Positions 18,951 through 26,789 of a stretch of 64,000 nt of DNA are shown here, piece after piece. The DNA lies in assembly GCF_003966225.1 (NCBI RefSeq), contig NZ_RXNU01000005.1:310001-374000 (forward strand), read 5' to 3'. This stretch comes from Shewanella canadensis (GTDB taxonomy: Bacteria; Pseudomonadota; Gammaproteobacteria; Enterobacterales; Shewanellaceae). The notes below the pieces were generated by a model. It had not been told where the DNA came from, did not search any database, and was given only the letters and a program-made list of their open reading frames with translations. Each line of letters opens with the position of its first letter. The first letter of the stretch is position 1. The position numbers and the translations under genes are program-made.

Positions 18951-20402
18951 CTATAGTGAATGCCCATATTTTTGCTGAGTACCACTGTCATCAATTTTCG
19001 CGTCGGACTCTATCGCTTCATAAGGCGTTTCATGCTTCTCTTGTTCGGACTGCTTATGTGACATTTGGCCTAAGAGATAAAACTCCATATCAGATGGCAA
19101 AACAAAATCATCGGTAGGCAGTGATAGCTGCTTTTTATTAAACGGTCTAACTAACCTAGGCGTTACTAAAATAACCAGTTCACTTTGCCCACTCTTAAAA
19201 CTTTTACTGGTAAATAGCTGGCCTAAGATGGGTATATCTCCAAGACCCGGTAATTTATCGATATTTTCACGTAAAGTGTCACTGATGAGTCCACTGATTG
19301 CTATGGTTTGTCCATCGGCCAATTCAACGGTTGTTGCTGTCGTTCTCTTGACTATGGAAGGCACGACAAGTGCGGTATTAGAACCTCCGGAAAGCGTAAC
19401 CGAATTAGCGTTACTGACTTCACTTACCATTACGTTTAAACTTAAATTTATCTGACCTGAGTCTAATACTGATGGAACAAATTTAACGCCGACACCAAAA
19501 TCTCGGTATTGAATCGTCGTGGACCCATTGGTTCCGGGTACCGGAATAGGAAACTCTCCCCCCGATAAGAACTCAGCCGATTGTCCGCTCATCGCCGTTA
19601 CATTAGGCTCAGCCAAAACTTTCGCGAGACCATGTTGTTTAGCTACATCGAGTGCAAAATTCATCATTAAATTGCCTTCGAGATAACGAGCAAAAAAGCC
19701 ACTACTGTCTATGGCTGCAGCAGGGTCAAGATCGAAGGCCCCACCGGCACCTGCCGTACCAATAAACCCTTTATCGCCTTTGTTAAAGATAAAGAATTTA
19801 GAATCAAATTGACGGGCGACCTCTTTTTGAACTTCTGCAATAACGACTTCGAGCATCACCTGATGATCTCCACCCACTGTCATCATGTTTAATACTGTAC
19901 TTTTAACTTTAGAGACAGATGCAGCATCAGCATAAGCCTGTGCCAGTTCGACCGCCGTATTCATTTTTTTCAAATTGCTCGCTTGGCCGCTAATCAATAA
20001 TTGGCCTTGTGAGGTTTGTACACCTAACTTTTCACCTGGCAGAAACTCATGCAATCGTGTCTTTAACCCATTTAGATCATGTGTGATTTCAATATCAATC
20101 ACATCGACCAACTGCTCATTCTTATCCCAAACCATGATATTGGTACTACCTAACTTCTTTCCAAGCACATAGAGTTCGTTATTAGGAAGTAGTTTAATAT
20201 CACCAATATTTGGATTCCCCACAGATACCCGATGAATTGCTTGCTTTAGTTTTAATACCCGTGACTTAAAGATAGGGATATGTTTAATATCCCGGTTCGC
20301 TCCTGTTGGACCGCCAGCATTCGCTGAAAAATTAATCAAAACAAGAGCAAAAGCTAAAAAACAACATGCTAGCGTAACCATTTTGGTTAATTTACCTTGC
20401 AT
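18951..20402 (-). CDS. rcpA: Tad outer-membrane secretin RcpA/CpaC
   Basis: The 483-residue protein has a signal peptide (ACCFLAFALVLINFSANA), an N-terminal pilus-secretin domain (HRVSVGNPNIGDIKLLPNNELYV) with a BON-like region, and the C-terminal secretin domain (LAEPNVTAMSGQSAEFLSGGE, then PGLGDIPILGQLF). It would form the outer-membrane channel. The ATG at 20402 has AAGGAG 7 nt upstream, so I prefer it to the further upstream in-frame start. It follows rcpC by about 48 bp. Confidence 0.93.
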   Translation of the reverse strand: MQGKLTKMVTLACCFLAFALVLINFSANAGGPTGANRDIKHIPIFKSRVLKLKQAIHRVSVGNPNIGDIKLLPNNELYVLGKKLGSTNIMVWDKNEQLVDVIDIEITHDLNGLKTRLHEFLPGEKLGVQTSQGQLLISGQASNLKKMNTAVELAQAYADAASVSKVKSTVLNMMTVGGDHQVMLEVVIAEVQKEVARQFDSKFFIFNKGDKGFIGTAGAGGAFDLDPAAAIDSSGFFARYLEGNLMMNFALDVAKQHGLAKVLAEPNVTAMSGQSAEFLSGGEFPIPVPGTNGSTTIQYRDFGVGVKFVPSVLDSGQINLSLNVMVSEVSNANSVTLSGGSNTALVVPSIVKRTTATTVELADGQTIAISGLISDTLRENIDKLPGLGDIPILGQLFTSKSFKSGQSELVILVTPRLVRPFNKKQLSLPTDDFVLPSDMEFYLLGQMSHKQSEQEKHETPYEAIESDAKIDDSGTQQKYGHSL

Positions 20403-20450
20403 GGTGCACTCCTTTTTATTAATACAATACGAGAAAAAAACCATCTATAT

Positions 20451-21278
20451 CTAATGACTCACTTTAACTACCTGCTCTTGCATTCCTTTAAGCAGATAGA
20501 CTTTTGAATTCGTTTTAGTTGAAACTTGAATAATGTTTTTAGATACCATAGGTATAGGCTTGACAGCTGCTGACGTGGGCGAGCTATCAATTGTATCTTT
20601 AGCCTCATTAATTGCTGCTAGTTCAACTTTTGTTGAATCAAGTGGATTTCTTAAAGCTAATTGTAATGATCCACGACCTTTTGCAATCATTAACACTTCA
20701 GCCTGATCTAAATTGAGTTCGAGCGTCACTGCGCGAACTAATTTTGGCTTGTTTTCATCATTTGATGAGCGTTGATCTATTGCAAGAATTTTAACGTTCG
20801 CCAACACAACATCAGTTTGCAGCCGCCCCCCTCTTTTAAATAGGTTGAGTACATCAACACGATTACCCGGGAGTAAGAAACCAGCAACACCAACCACATC
20901 ATTAACCCTAATGGTGACGGCGCGCATTTGTGGAGTGATCAAGCTTGCTAATGTGCTTCCCTCACCTTTTGTAGTTATCCTTTCGCTGCGAAGTACCTCG
21001 CCCGCATACAGGTTATGTTTAACGACCATCCCCTCAGCACCTTCAAATGTTTTAATCGCTGTTTCCGGGATAACGGAATTCGGCATAGGAGTAAGAATAA
21101 GATGTTTTCGCTCAAGTAATGTTCCAAGCGGAACCAAAGTGGCCATAGTGATCACGTTCGTTGAAGCTTGCGGATTAAAGGTCTCGGTATTAGTTTTCAA
21201 CCAACTTTGTGCAAGGAAAACGGCTGCGACACCAAATATTAACGACAATAGGACGAATAATATGGTTTTATTGTTCAT
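20451..21278 (-). CDS. rcpC: Tad secretin-associated protein RcpC/CpaB
   Basis: The 275-residue protein has one N-terminal TM segment followed by a SAF domain (MATLVPLGTLLERKHLILTPMP) and a RcpC/CpaB domain (MRAVTIRVNDVVGVAGFLLPGNRVDVL). It is periplasmic and is thought to modulate the secretin. AAGGAG stands about 7 nt before the ATG at 21278. Confidence 0.9.
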   Translation of the reverse strand: MNNKTILFVLLSLIFGVAAVFLAQSWLKTNTETFNPQASTNVITMATLVPLGTLLERKHLILTPMPNSVIPETAIKTFEGAEGMVVKHNLYAGEVLRSERITTKGEGSTLASLITPQMRAVTIRVNDVVGVAGFLLPGNRVDVLNLFKRGGRLQTDVVLANVKILAIDQRSSNDENKPKLVRAVTLELNLDQAEVLMIAKGRGSLQLALRNPLDSTKVELAAINEAKDTIDSSPTSAAVKPIPMVSKNIIQVSTKTNSKVYLLKGMQEQVVKVSH

Positions 21279-21318
21279 CAAGAGCTCCTTTCTCGCTTAT
21301 TAAGACTAACGATATGAA

Positions 21319-22635
21319 CTACACAAAATAGATTGACCAAGCTTCTGTAATTAATTCCTTCGTTACCTCAGGTTTTAATTCCATAAAACTAATTTGATCG
21401 GCCATAATTCCCAACAGATCACGTGGATAACATGGGATCAAAGGCTTTGCATACCTCTGATGAAATTCAATGAGCAGATGCTGAAACATCTCTTCACTAC
21501 AGCTAAGCCCTTTCTCTTCACACACCTGAAACCAAATCCTGCGATATAAAGGCTCATCTAATGCGTCGAAATGAATCTTGTATCCAAGACGGCGTAGAAA
21601 TGCATCATCGACTAAGTCATTAGGATTTAGGTTAGTAGAAAAAAGTAAGATTAGCTCGAAAGGGATCTCAAAATGTTCACCCGATTGCAAAGAGAGAAAA
21701 TCTCTTCGCTCTTCCATAGGAATAATCCACCGGTTAAAAAGCTGTTTGGCACTGATCATTTGACGACCCAAATCATCCAGAAGTAAAATGCCATTGTTAG
21801 CCTTTAACTGAATCGGAGCCATGTAGGTTCGGCTATGGCTATCAAATTGCACCTCGAGCATATCAGCGGTTAACTCACCACCAGTAATACGTAGTGGCCT
21901 CTTGCATTCGATCCAGCGAGGATCATGCCCTTGTACCAAATCCAGAGCATTTACGGGCGTAGTGCTCTCAACCTTATGGTGAAGTTGTGGATCATATACT
22001 TGTATCACCTCGTTCCCGATAGCTATTGCATAAGGAATCAAGACATTATCACCCAATGTTAAATTGAGATTACGGCAGAGATAACTTTTCCCCGTTCCCG
22101 GAGGGCCATAAATAAGAACCGGGCGACTCGAATTCAGTGCTGGACCGATCTTGCGCAGAAGCGCATTGGGCAAAACCAGCGCCTGTAACCCATACTGTAA
22201 CATCTCTAAGGTGATTGGATTTTTTCGACTGGACTGCTGTTGACAAATTTCAGTGTACTGAGCAAGTGGAACCGGCACTAAACCTCGGTAACCACTCTTA
22301 TCAGATACTTTTTTGGCATATTCCTCTCCCCCATGACTTAGCGCATAGCGCATCTGTCCATCGGGAGTTGATTGTCTGTTTTCAACCCAGGCAAGCTGTT
22401 TAGCACTATCCAATAGATGTTGAATAATGCCGCCAGAAATGCCCATTTTCATGACCAATTCAGATTTAGTTAAGACCCCACCTCCAAGCAGGTGTTTAAG
22501 CATAATGTCGAGTAAAAGAGACTCTTGAATGCCCGTATCTTCAATTGATTTAGGTCTCGGAGCCAGTTCAGAATTTATACTCGTATTTACGACTCTATGC
22601 TCTCGCATGGAATCGCCAGCATTCATTCTAAACAT
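21319..22635 (-). CDS. MoxR-like AAA ATPase within the Tad operon
   Basis: The 438-residue protein starts with a winged-helix-like region (about 28-85, LTKSELVMKMGISGGIIQHLLD) and has an AAA core from about 165, with Walker A GPPGTGKSYL and Walker B GILLLDDLGRQ (Asp-Asp in place of the usual Asp-Glu). A sensor 1-like segment (ELILLFSTNLNPNDL) and Arg-finger region follow. It is not one of the classical Tad components. It sits between tadV and rcpC, with a 1-bp gap after tadV, so it belongs to the operon. Remodelling or regulation of the machine is plausible (inference). Confidence 0.83.
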   Translation of the reverse strand: MFRMNAGDSMREHRVVNTSINSELAPRPKSIEDTGIQESLLLDIMLKHLLGGGVLTKSELVMKMGISGGIIQHLLDSAKQLAWVENRQSTPDGQMRYALSHGGEEYAKKVSDKSGYRGLVPVPLAQYTEICQQQSSRKNPITLEMLQYGLQALVLPNALLRKIGPALNSSRPVLIYGPPGTGKSYLCRNLNLTLGDNVLIPYAIAIGNEVIQVYDPQLHHKVESTTPVNALDLVQGHDPRWIECKRPLRITGGELTADMLEVQFDSHSRTYMAPIQLKANNGILLLDDLGRQMISAKQLFNRWIIPMEERRDFLSLQSGEHFEIPFELILLFSTNLNPNDLVDDAFLRRLGYKIHFDALDEPLYRRIWFQVCEEKGLSCSEEMFQHLLIEFHQRYAKPLIPCYPRDLLGIMADQISFMELKPEVTKELITEAWSIYFV

Positions 22636-22636
22636 A

Positions 22637-23212
22637 TCAAGTGACCCCTAACTTAAGATAGAGAGACCAGTTTTGAAAGAGTGCCACGATATCTTTATCG
22701 AGAAAGCATGCCCATAACCAACCAATAGCGAGTGCTGGTGCATAGGGAACAGTCAATCCGGCAGCTTCTCCTGGTTCAGGTTTAAAATAACTTCGCAGGT
22801 AAAAGCAGTCCCAATACCTCTTCATTGATTTCCATACTCCGGTAAATCCAGTTTTCCAGATAACAAGCACTAAACTTGTCGCCGCTCCTGCAACTATTCC
22901 ATACACGAGACTGGAAAAAATTAATTCGGGTCCCATTAAGGCCCCAATTCCCATCATAAGCTTAATATCGCCAGCGCCTAGAATGCGAAATAAAAAAGTA
23001 GGGAAAAGCAGTATAAATGCCAACCCAAAACCAAAGCTAGCCATTAACACACCCGATAACTGAGCATAATATGCATTAATGGCAAACCCGCAAAAGATAG
23101 CCATTAGGCACAATGTGTTTGGAATTTTTTCTTTATAAAGATCGATGCTTATTGCCGCTATAAAAAACAGAGCCGCTAAGAGCAATTGAAGAGATAATTG
23201 TGTTTCAGACAT
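22637..23212 (-). CDS. tadV: Prepilin peptidase TadV/CpaA
   Basis: The 191-residue A24 family peptidase has the two catalytic aspartates, one in the first loop (AAISIDLYKEKIPN) and the other in GAGDIKLMMGIGALMG, plus about six TM helices. It would cleave Flp and the TadE/F pseudopilins after Gly. It lacks the N-methyltransferase domain, as is normal for TadV. GGAGGAG lies just upstream of its ATG. Confidence 0.93.
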   Translation of the reverse strand: MSETQLSLQLLLAALFFIAAISIDLYKEKIPNTLCLMAIFCGFAINAYYAQLSGVLMASFGFGLAFILLFPTFLFRILGAGDIKLMMGIGALMGPELIFSSLVYGIVAGAATSLVLVIWKTGFTGVWKSMKRYWDCFYLRSYFKPEPGEAAGLTVPYAPALAIGWLWACFLDKDIVALFQNWSLYLKLGVT

Positions 23213-23223
23213 AACTCCTCCTC

Positions 23224-23270
23224 AAAAAAGTATAGCAGCTTCAGCGAATTTGAATTTAGCCCGCTGCTAT
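23224..23270 (-). terminator. Attenuator-like terminator between flp and tadV
   Basis: On the minus strand, ATAGCAGC (23263-23270) pairs with GCTGCTAT (23232-23239), with internal pairing possible, and is followed by TTTTTT (complement of 23224-23229). It lies after flp and just before tadV. It could let flp mRNA accumulate above the rest of the operon (inference). Confidence 0.6.
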
Positions 23271-23323
23271 CACGAACACAGATGTAATACTTATACACCT
23301 AATTACTCAACCATCATTTCTTA

Positions 23324-23503
23324 TTAGCAATCACCACCGACCGCAGAACAGAGTGTTTCAATCCGTTTTGTTGCACCCTCTCCCAACATAGTAAATGCTG
23401 CAACCATACCGCCCACCACAAGACCACCCGCGATAGCGTACTCTACTGCAGTTAATCCACTTTCATCTTCAATAAAATCAATGAATACCTGTTTAATGTT
23501 CAT
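23324..23503 (-). CDS. flp: Flp major prepilin
   Basis: This 59-residue protein is the major subunit of the Tad pilus. A short basic/acidic leader (MNIKQVFIDFIEDESG) precedes the mature helix LTAVEYAIAGGLVVGGMVAA. The expected TadV cleavage is after Gly16, and the Glu-Tyr pair typical of Flp is present. The C-terminus has two cysteines (LCSAVGGDC), which might form a disulfide. The ATG at 23503 has AGGAG about 10 nt upstream. It is the first gene of the tad operon and is separated from tadV by an attenuator-like hairpin. Confidence 0.93.
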   Translation of the reverse strand: MNIKQVFIDFIEDESGLTAVEYAIAGGLVVGGMVAAFTMLGEGATKRIETLCSAVGGDC

Positions 23504-24140
23504 AATATGTTTCTCCTAGTTCAACGACACAATACTAAAGGTTACGAAAACGCCTTAGTTAGTAGTCGGTCTATATCACCTACCTAGACCCACCTAGCTG
23601 CTAATAGTGCCCACAGCTCATGAACCCTAAAGCTAACTTAAAAGTAGCAAAGGTATCGGGGATGCACCACGCTGATTAAATTACTGATCTGTTGTAGAGG
23701 AGGTCAAATGTGCCTAAATAGATTATTAATAATACTTTTCTGAAGGGAAACTATACGTACGCATAGCTAAAAAGCATATAAAATCCCATCCACATTAGCG
23801 TTAAACAATTGATATCAAAGGAGGTAGAGTATAAGTAATCGTCAGATTACTGTTTATTAAAATAACAGCTAAATCAGATCAGATAATTAATCAGTTGACA
23901 GTTTAATTCAGGATAAATAACAAAAAGAAGTGACTCTAACCCATTAAGTTAAAAAGATTATTTTAAACAGTCAAACACGTCGATAGCAAAAATTTATGAT
24001 TATTTCTGTTACCATATTTCAACGGCGAAACGAAAAATATTTAAAACTCAGTCTGTATTTAAAAATAAATGGTCGATCAGCTTTTGTCGACCCGATTAGC
24101 CAAAAATAGTTACAGAAACTAGATACCATCGATCAATACA
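23504..24140. other. Intergenic region upstream of flp
   Basis: An AT-rich stretch of about 640 bp with no supported ORF. It should hold the tad operon promoter on the minus strand. I could not identify a convincing sigma-54 or sigma-28 site. The right end merges into the transposase remnant. Confidence 0.6.
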
Positions 24141-24325
24141 CGCTTTTGAGACTGAGTCACCTATGAATAACACAAACGGTCTAATGTTCTGTATATATTG
24201 GAAATTTAATAATATACGGCAAAGTTATCCGAAACGCTTGTTAGAGTGAGTCACCCATGAGTAACCCAAACGGTCTAATATTCTGTATATATTGGAAATT
24301 TCATAATATACGCCAAAGTTATCCG
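24141..24325. repeat. 94-bp-period tandem duplication in the transposase 3' end
   Basis: Two 91-bp copies, 24141-24231 and 24235-24325, differ at about nine positions. On the minus strand both encode DNF.VYY.ISNIYR.LDRL.YS, but the outer copy (24141-24231) has two in-frame stops, so it is dead. Confidence 0.85.
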
Positions 24326-24665
24326 CGATGTATGCCTGAATATCGCTGCCCTGCAGTTTATCTGCGTTTCGTGTCGTCGTACGATGTTTAATATATCGTG
24401 AAAGTTGCTGTACCTGCTCATCTGTTAAAGAGGCTGGTCTGCCAGTGTGCTTTTTATCTTTAAGTCCATCCAGACCATATGTTAAATAACTTGTAATCCA
24501 TTTATTGACACTTGTTCGGCTTACTTTCAGGTAGTCTGCAATTTGATATCTGGACTTACCTTCATGGAAATGAAGCAAGGCCAGCAGCTTCAATTTCATT
24601 CTGGCATTTTTTTCTTGTTGAATAAGTTTCATAAAGTCGGGAGTATCACACGCGGGTTCGGCCAT
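24225..24665 (-). pseudogene. IS630-family transposase remnant (N-terminal HTH part)
   Basis: The 146-residue frame starts at an ATG at 24665 and has a helix-turn-helix of the IS630 type (KSRYQIADYLKVSRTSVNKWI) and a second winged-helix segment (GRPASLTDEQVQQLSRYI). It ends at SWVTHS plus a few junk residues, where full IS630 transposases continue into a DDE catalytic domain that is missing here. Its end coincides with a tandem duplication. No terminal inverted repeats were found. It lies 4 bp after the L,D-transpeptidase gene on the same strand. Confidence 0.8.
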
Positions 24666-24669
24666 AGTG

Positions 24670-26121
24670 CTATATCTCCATATCAAGGTTATAGATATCA
24701 GGTCTGACTTGAAGTTTTCCTGAGTTATCAACCCAAGACGTATGGTACGTGATATATACTGAAATAGGAGTCGATAGAGAAAAATACCGAGTCTCATTTC
24801 CCTCTAAGGCGTTTCTCAACTCTCTTGCCTTCTCATCCGTTTCCACCAAGTATTTAGAAAGAATGATAGGTTTTTCCAGCCGAATACACCCATGGCTCAT
24901 TGCTCTGTTTTTACTCTCAAATAACTGTTTAGCTGGCGTATCATGAAGGTATATGGAATGTCTGTTAATAATAGTAAATCGCATCTTTCCCAACGCATTA
25001 TCTTCACCCGGTGCTTGCACCAACCTATATTGACTTAGTAGCGTCGGGAGCTGTTTGGAATTGATCTGATCCAGTTTAATGACCTGTGTTTTATTCATTC
25101 CTATACCACGTAGCTCGAACTGCTTGTGATTAAGATATCCAGGCTCTTTTGCATTAAGGGGTAAAAGCTCACTTTTTATGATGCTAGCAGGCGGTGTCCA
25201 TGTTGGGTTGATAGTCAGTTGAGTCAGATGAGTCGAGAGTAGTGGTGTTTGTGAGCTCGGTTTACCTATAATGACTTTCATCTGTAACACCACACTCCCC
25301 TGTTCAAAGAGACTCAATTGATAACCGGGTATGTTTATCCACACTAGCTTTTCAAAGCTTAGGCCGGATAGTGCTATCCAACGCCACAGATTTCGTTGCA
25401 TCTGTTCCACTCTTTGCAAAGGAGTGACATTTATGGCTTCCACAGTGTATTTATCAAGATTGCCATTGACCCTTAAGCCATGTCTAAGCTGAAAAGACTT
25501 AATTCCATCTATGACCATAGGATCATAAATGGCTTCCCGGTAACGGGTTAACTCACTATGCTCAAGATCGCCAAGTACTGTGAGCATCCACCTTAACTGT
25601 TTAACCTCATTTGAGGATTGCCCCAATCTAAATTCGTGTTGACTCATCGTGGGCCACTTTAAATTTACCTTCTTCTTGTATTCACCAATCAGGGTTCTGA
25701 GTCGGTAAACCTCATCAAAAGAGGGTAATATTGTATCGAGGTATTCAGCTAAACGCTCATTCTTAATCGCCAGTAGCAGTTTAACTTGCTCCACTGACAG
25801 CTCTTTATAACTCAAATCTGACATCCGGTCGATAACGGTCAATAACGCTTCTGTGTAGTTAGTATCCGCTAGTTTACGCAATGTAGTGGCTTCAATAGAT
25901 AGAGGAATATCGACCTCTACCCCAAGATCATCGAGTAAACTAATAAGGGTCATTCCATTTAAACTAACGCCTCTTTGATCAAACCATAGAAGCTCATCGG
26001 CATCTTGTTCATAAATTTCTGACATCATATGTTCATCACTCAAAGGCTTTGCCTCGGACAGATCACAAGCAAACATCATAACGACCGCAATAGATATGAA
26101 TAACAATGAATCCAATCTCAT
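24670..26121 (-). CDS. L,D-transpeptidase of the YcbB (LdtD) type
   Basis: The 483-residue protein has a signal peptide (LLFISIAVVMMFACDLSEA), a peptidoglycan-binding domain (about 170-235, VIDGIKSFQLRHGLRVNGNLD) and a YkuD catalytic domain with MSHGCIRLEKP carrying the active-site cysteine. The family makes 3-3 crosslinks or anchors lipoproteins in peptidoglycan; this architecture fits YcbB/LdtD. It is divergent from the small ORF and sulfatase and stands directly upstream of a transposase remnant, which has not damaged the C-terminus. Confidence 0.9.
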   Translation of the reverse strand: MRLDSLLFISIAVVMMFACDLSEAKPLSDEHMMSEIYEQDADELLWFDQRGVSLNGMTLISLLDDLGVEVDIPLSIEATTLRKLADTNYTEALLTVIDRMSDLSYKELSVEQVKLLLAIKNERLAEYLDTILPSFDEVYRLRTLIGEYKKKVNLKWPTMSQHEFRLGQSSNEVKQLRWMLTVLGDLEHSELTRYREAIYDPMVIDGIKSFQLRHGLRVNGNLDKYTVEAINVTPLQRVEQMQRNLWRWIALSGLSFEKLVWINIPGYQLSLFEQGSVVLQMKVIIGKPSSQTPLLSTHLTQLTINPTWTPPASIIKSELLPLNAKEPGYLNHKQFELRGIGMNKTQVIKLDQINSKQLPTLLSQYRLVQAPGEDNALGKMRFTIINRHSIYLHDTPAKQLFESKNRAMSHGCIRLEKPIILSKYLVETDEKARELRNALEGNETRYFSLSTPISVYITYHTSWVDNSGKLQVRPDIYNLDMEI

Positions 26122-26476
26122 ACTCTTAGCGCCTTATCAGAAAAACTGCTTACAACTCAATATTTAAAGGAAGTAATTAGTAAATTAAAGAAAAGTAAGC
26201 TTTGATGCTACAGAACATAGGTTTTAGCTGTAAAAAAATCAGAAATTCTGGTTGGGCAGCAATTCTTGAACATCTTGTTCTCAACCTTATAATTTTCGTC
26301 AAATCATCTTTATAACGTTTAGTACAAAAATTTGCTATGGACAAACTTTCATCTTGAATAACTTAAAAAATGATCTTACTTTTTACTAACAAACTCAAAG
26401 CCAACTATACTTTTTATAGAAATAATATTTTATCAGGCTTTATATGAGCAGATACTGATAAGGATGGATAGTTTCA
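26122..26476. other. AT-rich divergent promoter region
   Basis: About 355 bp separate the divergent L,D-transpeptidase and the 87-residue ORF. It is very AT-rich and carries no supported gene. Promoters for both directions are expected but I cannot assign boxes. Confidence 0.55.
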
Positions 26477-26740
26477 ATGACATTAGGAACCCGTTGGACA
26501 ATACAGGTGAGCTTATCTGTCATCATCATATTTTTACTGGGGATCAATATCATCCCCGCATGGCAGGTTTACCAGTCCAGATTGGCTATCACAACGGACA
26601 GTCCGTCAGGTTCCAGCTTAGCTGAGCGATACCTGATTTTAGGAGACTGGCCAGCTTCTGATGTCTATAGTGCCCTCGAGGACAATAATAAATATAAAGT
26701 ATTAGCTGTTACCAAAAATACGACAGATACTAAAAAATAG
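26477..26740 (+). CDS. Small single-pass membrane protein, unknown
   Basis: The 87-residue protein has one N-terminal TM helix (VSLSVIIIFLLGINIIPAW) and a short polar tail ending in DTKK. It may face the periplasm. It is 49 bp upstream of the sulfatase gene and in the same direction, so they may work together. I do not recognise a family; the coding call rests on its membrane pattern and position. Confidence 0.55.
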   Translation: MTLGTRWTIQVSLSVIIIFLLGINIIPAWQVYQSRLAITTDSPSGSSLAERYLILGDWPASDVYSALEDNNKYKVLAVTKNTTDTKK

Positions 26741-26789
26741 TGGCCCTCTAAGCTGTCTATGTATTTAGGGTTAGAATTTAAGGGAATTT

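Noticed and set aside
23504..23760. Sigma-54 promoter for flp
   Set aside because: A TGGGCAC-like string is present but the second box does not match at the required spacing.
24225..24797. Longer transposase start at 24797
   Set aside because: The additional 44 codons overlap the L,D-transpeptidase and look like an out-of-frame shadow; ATG at 24665 fits the family.
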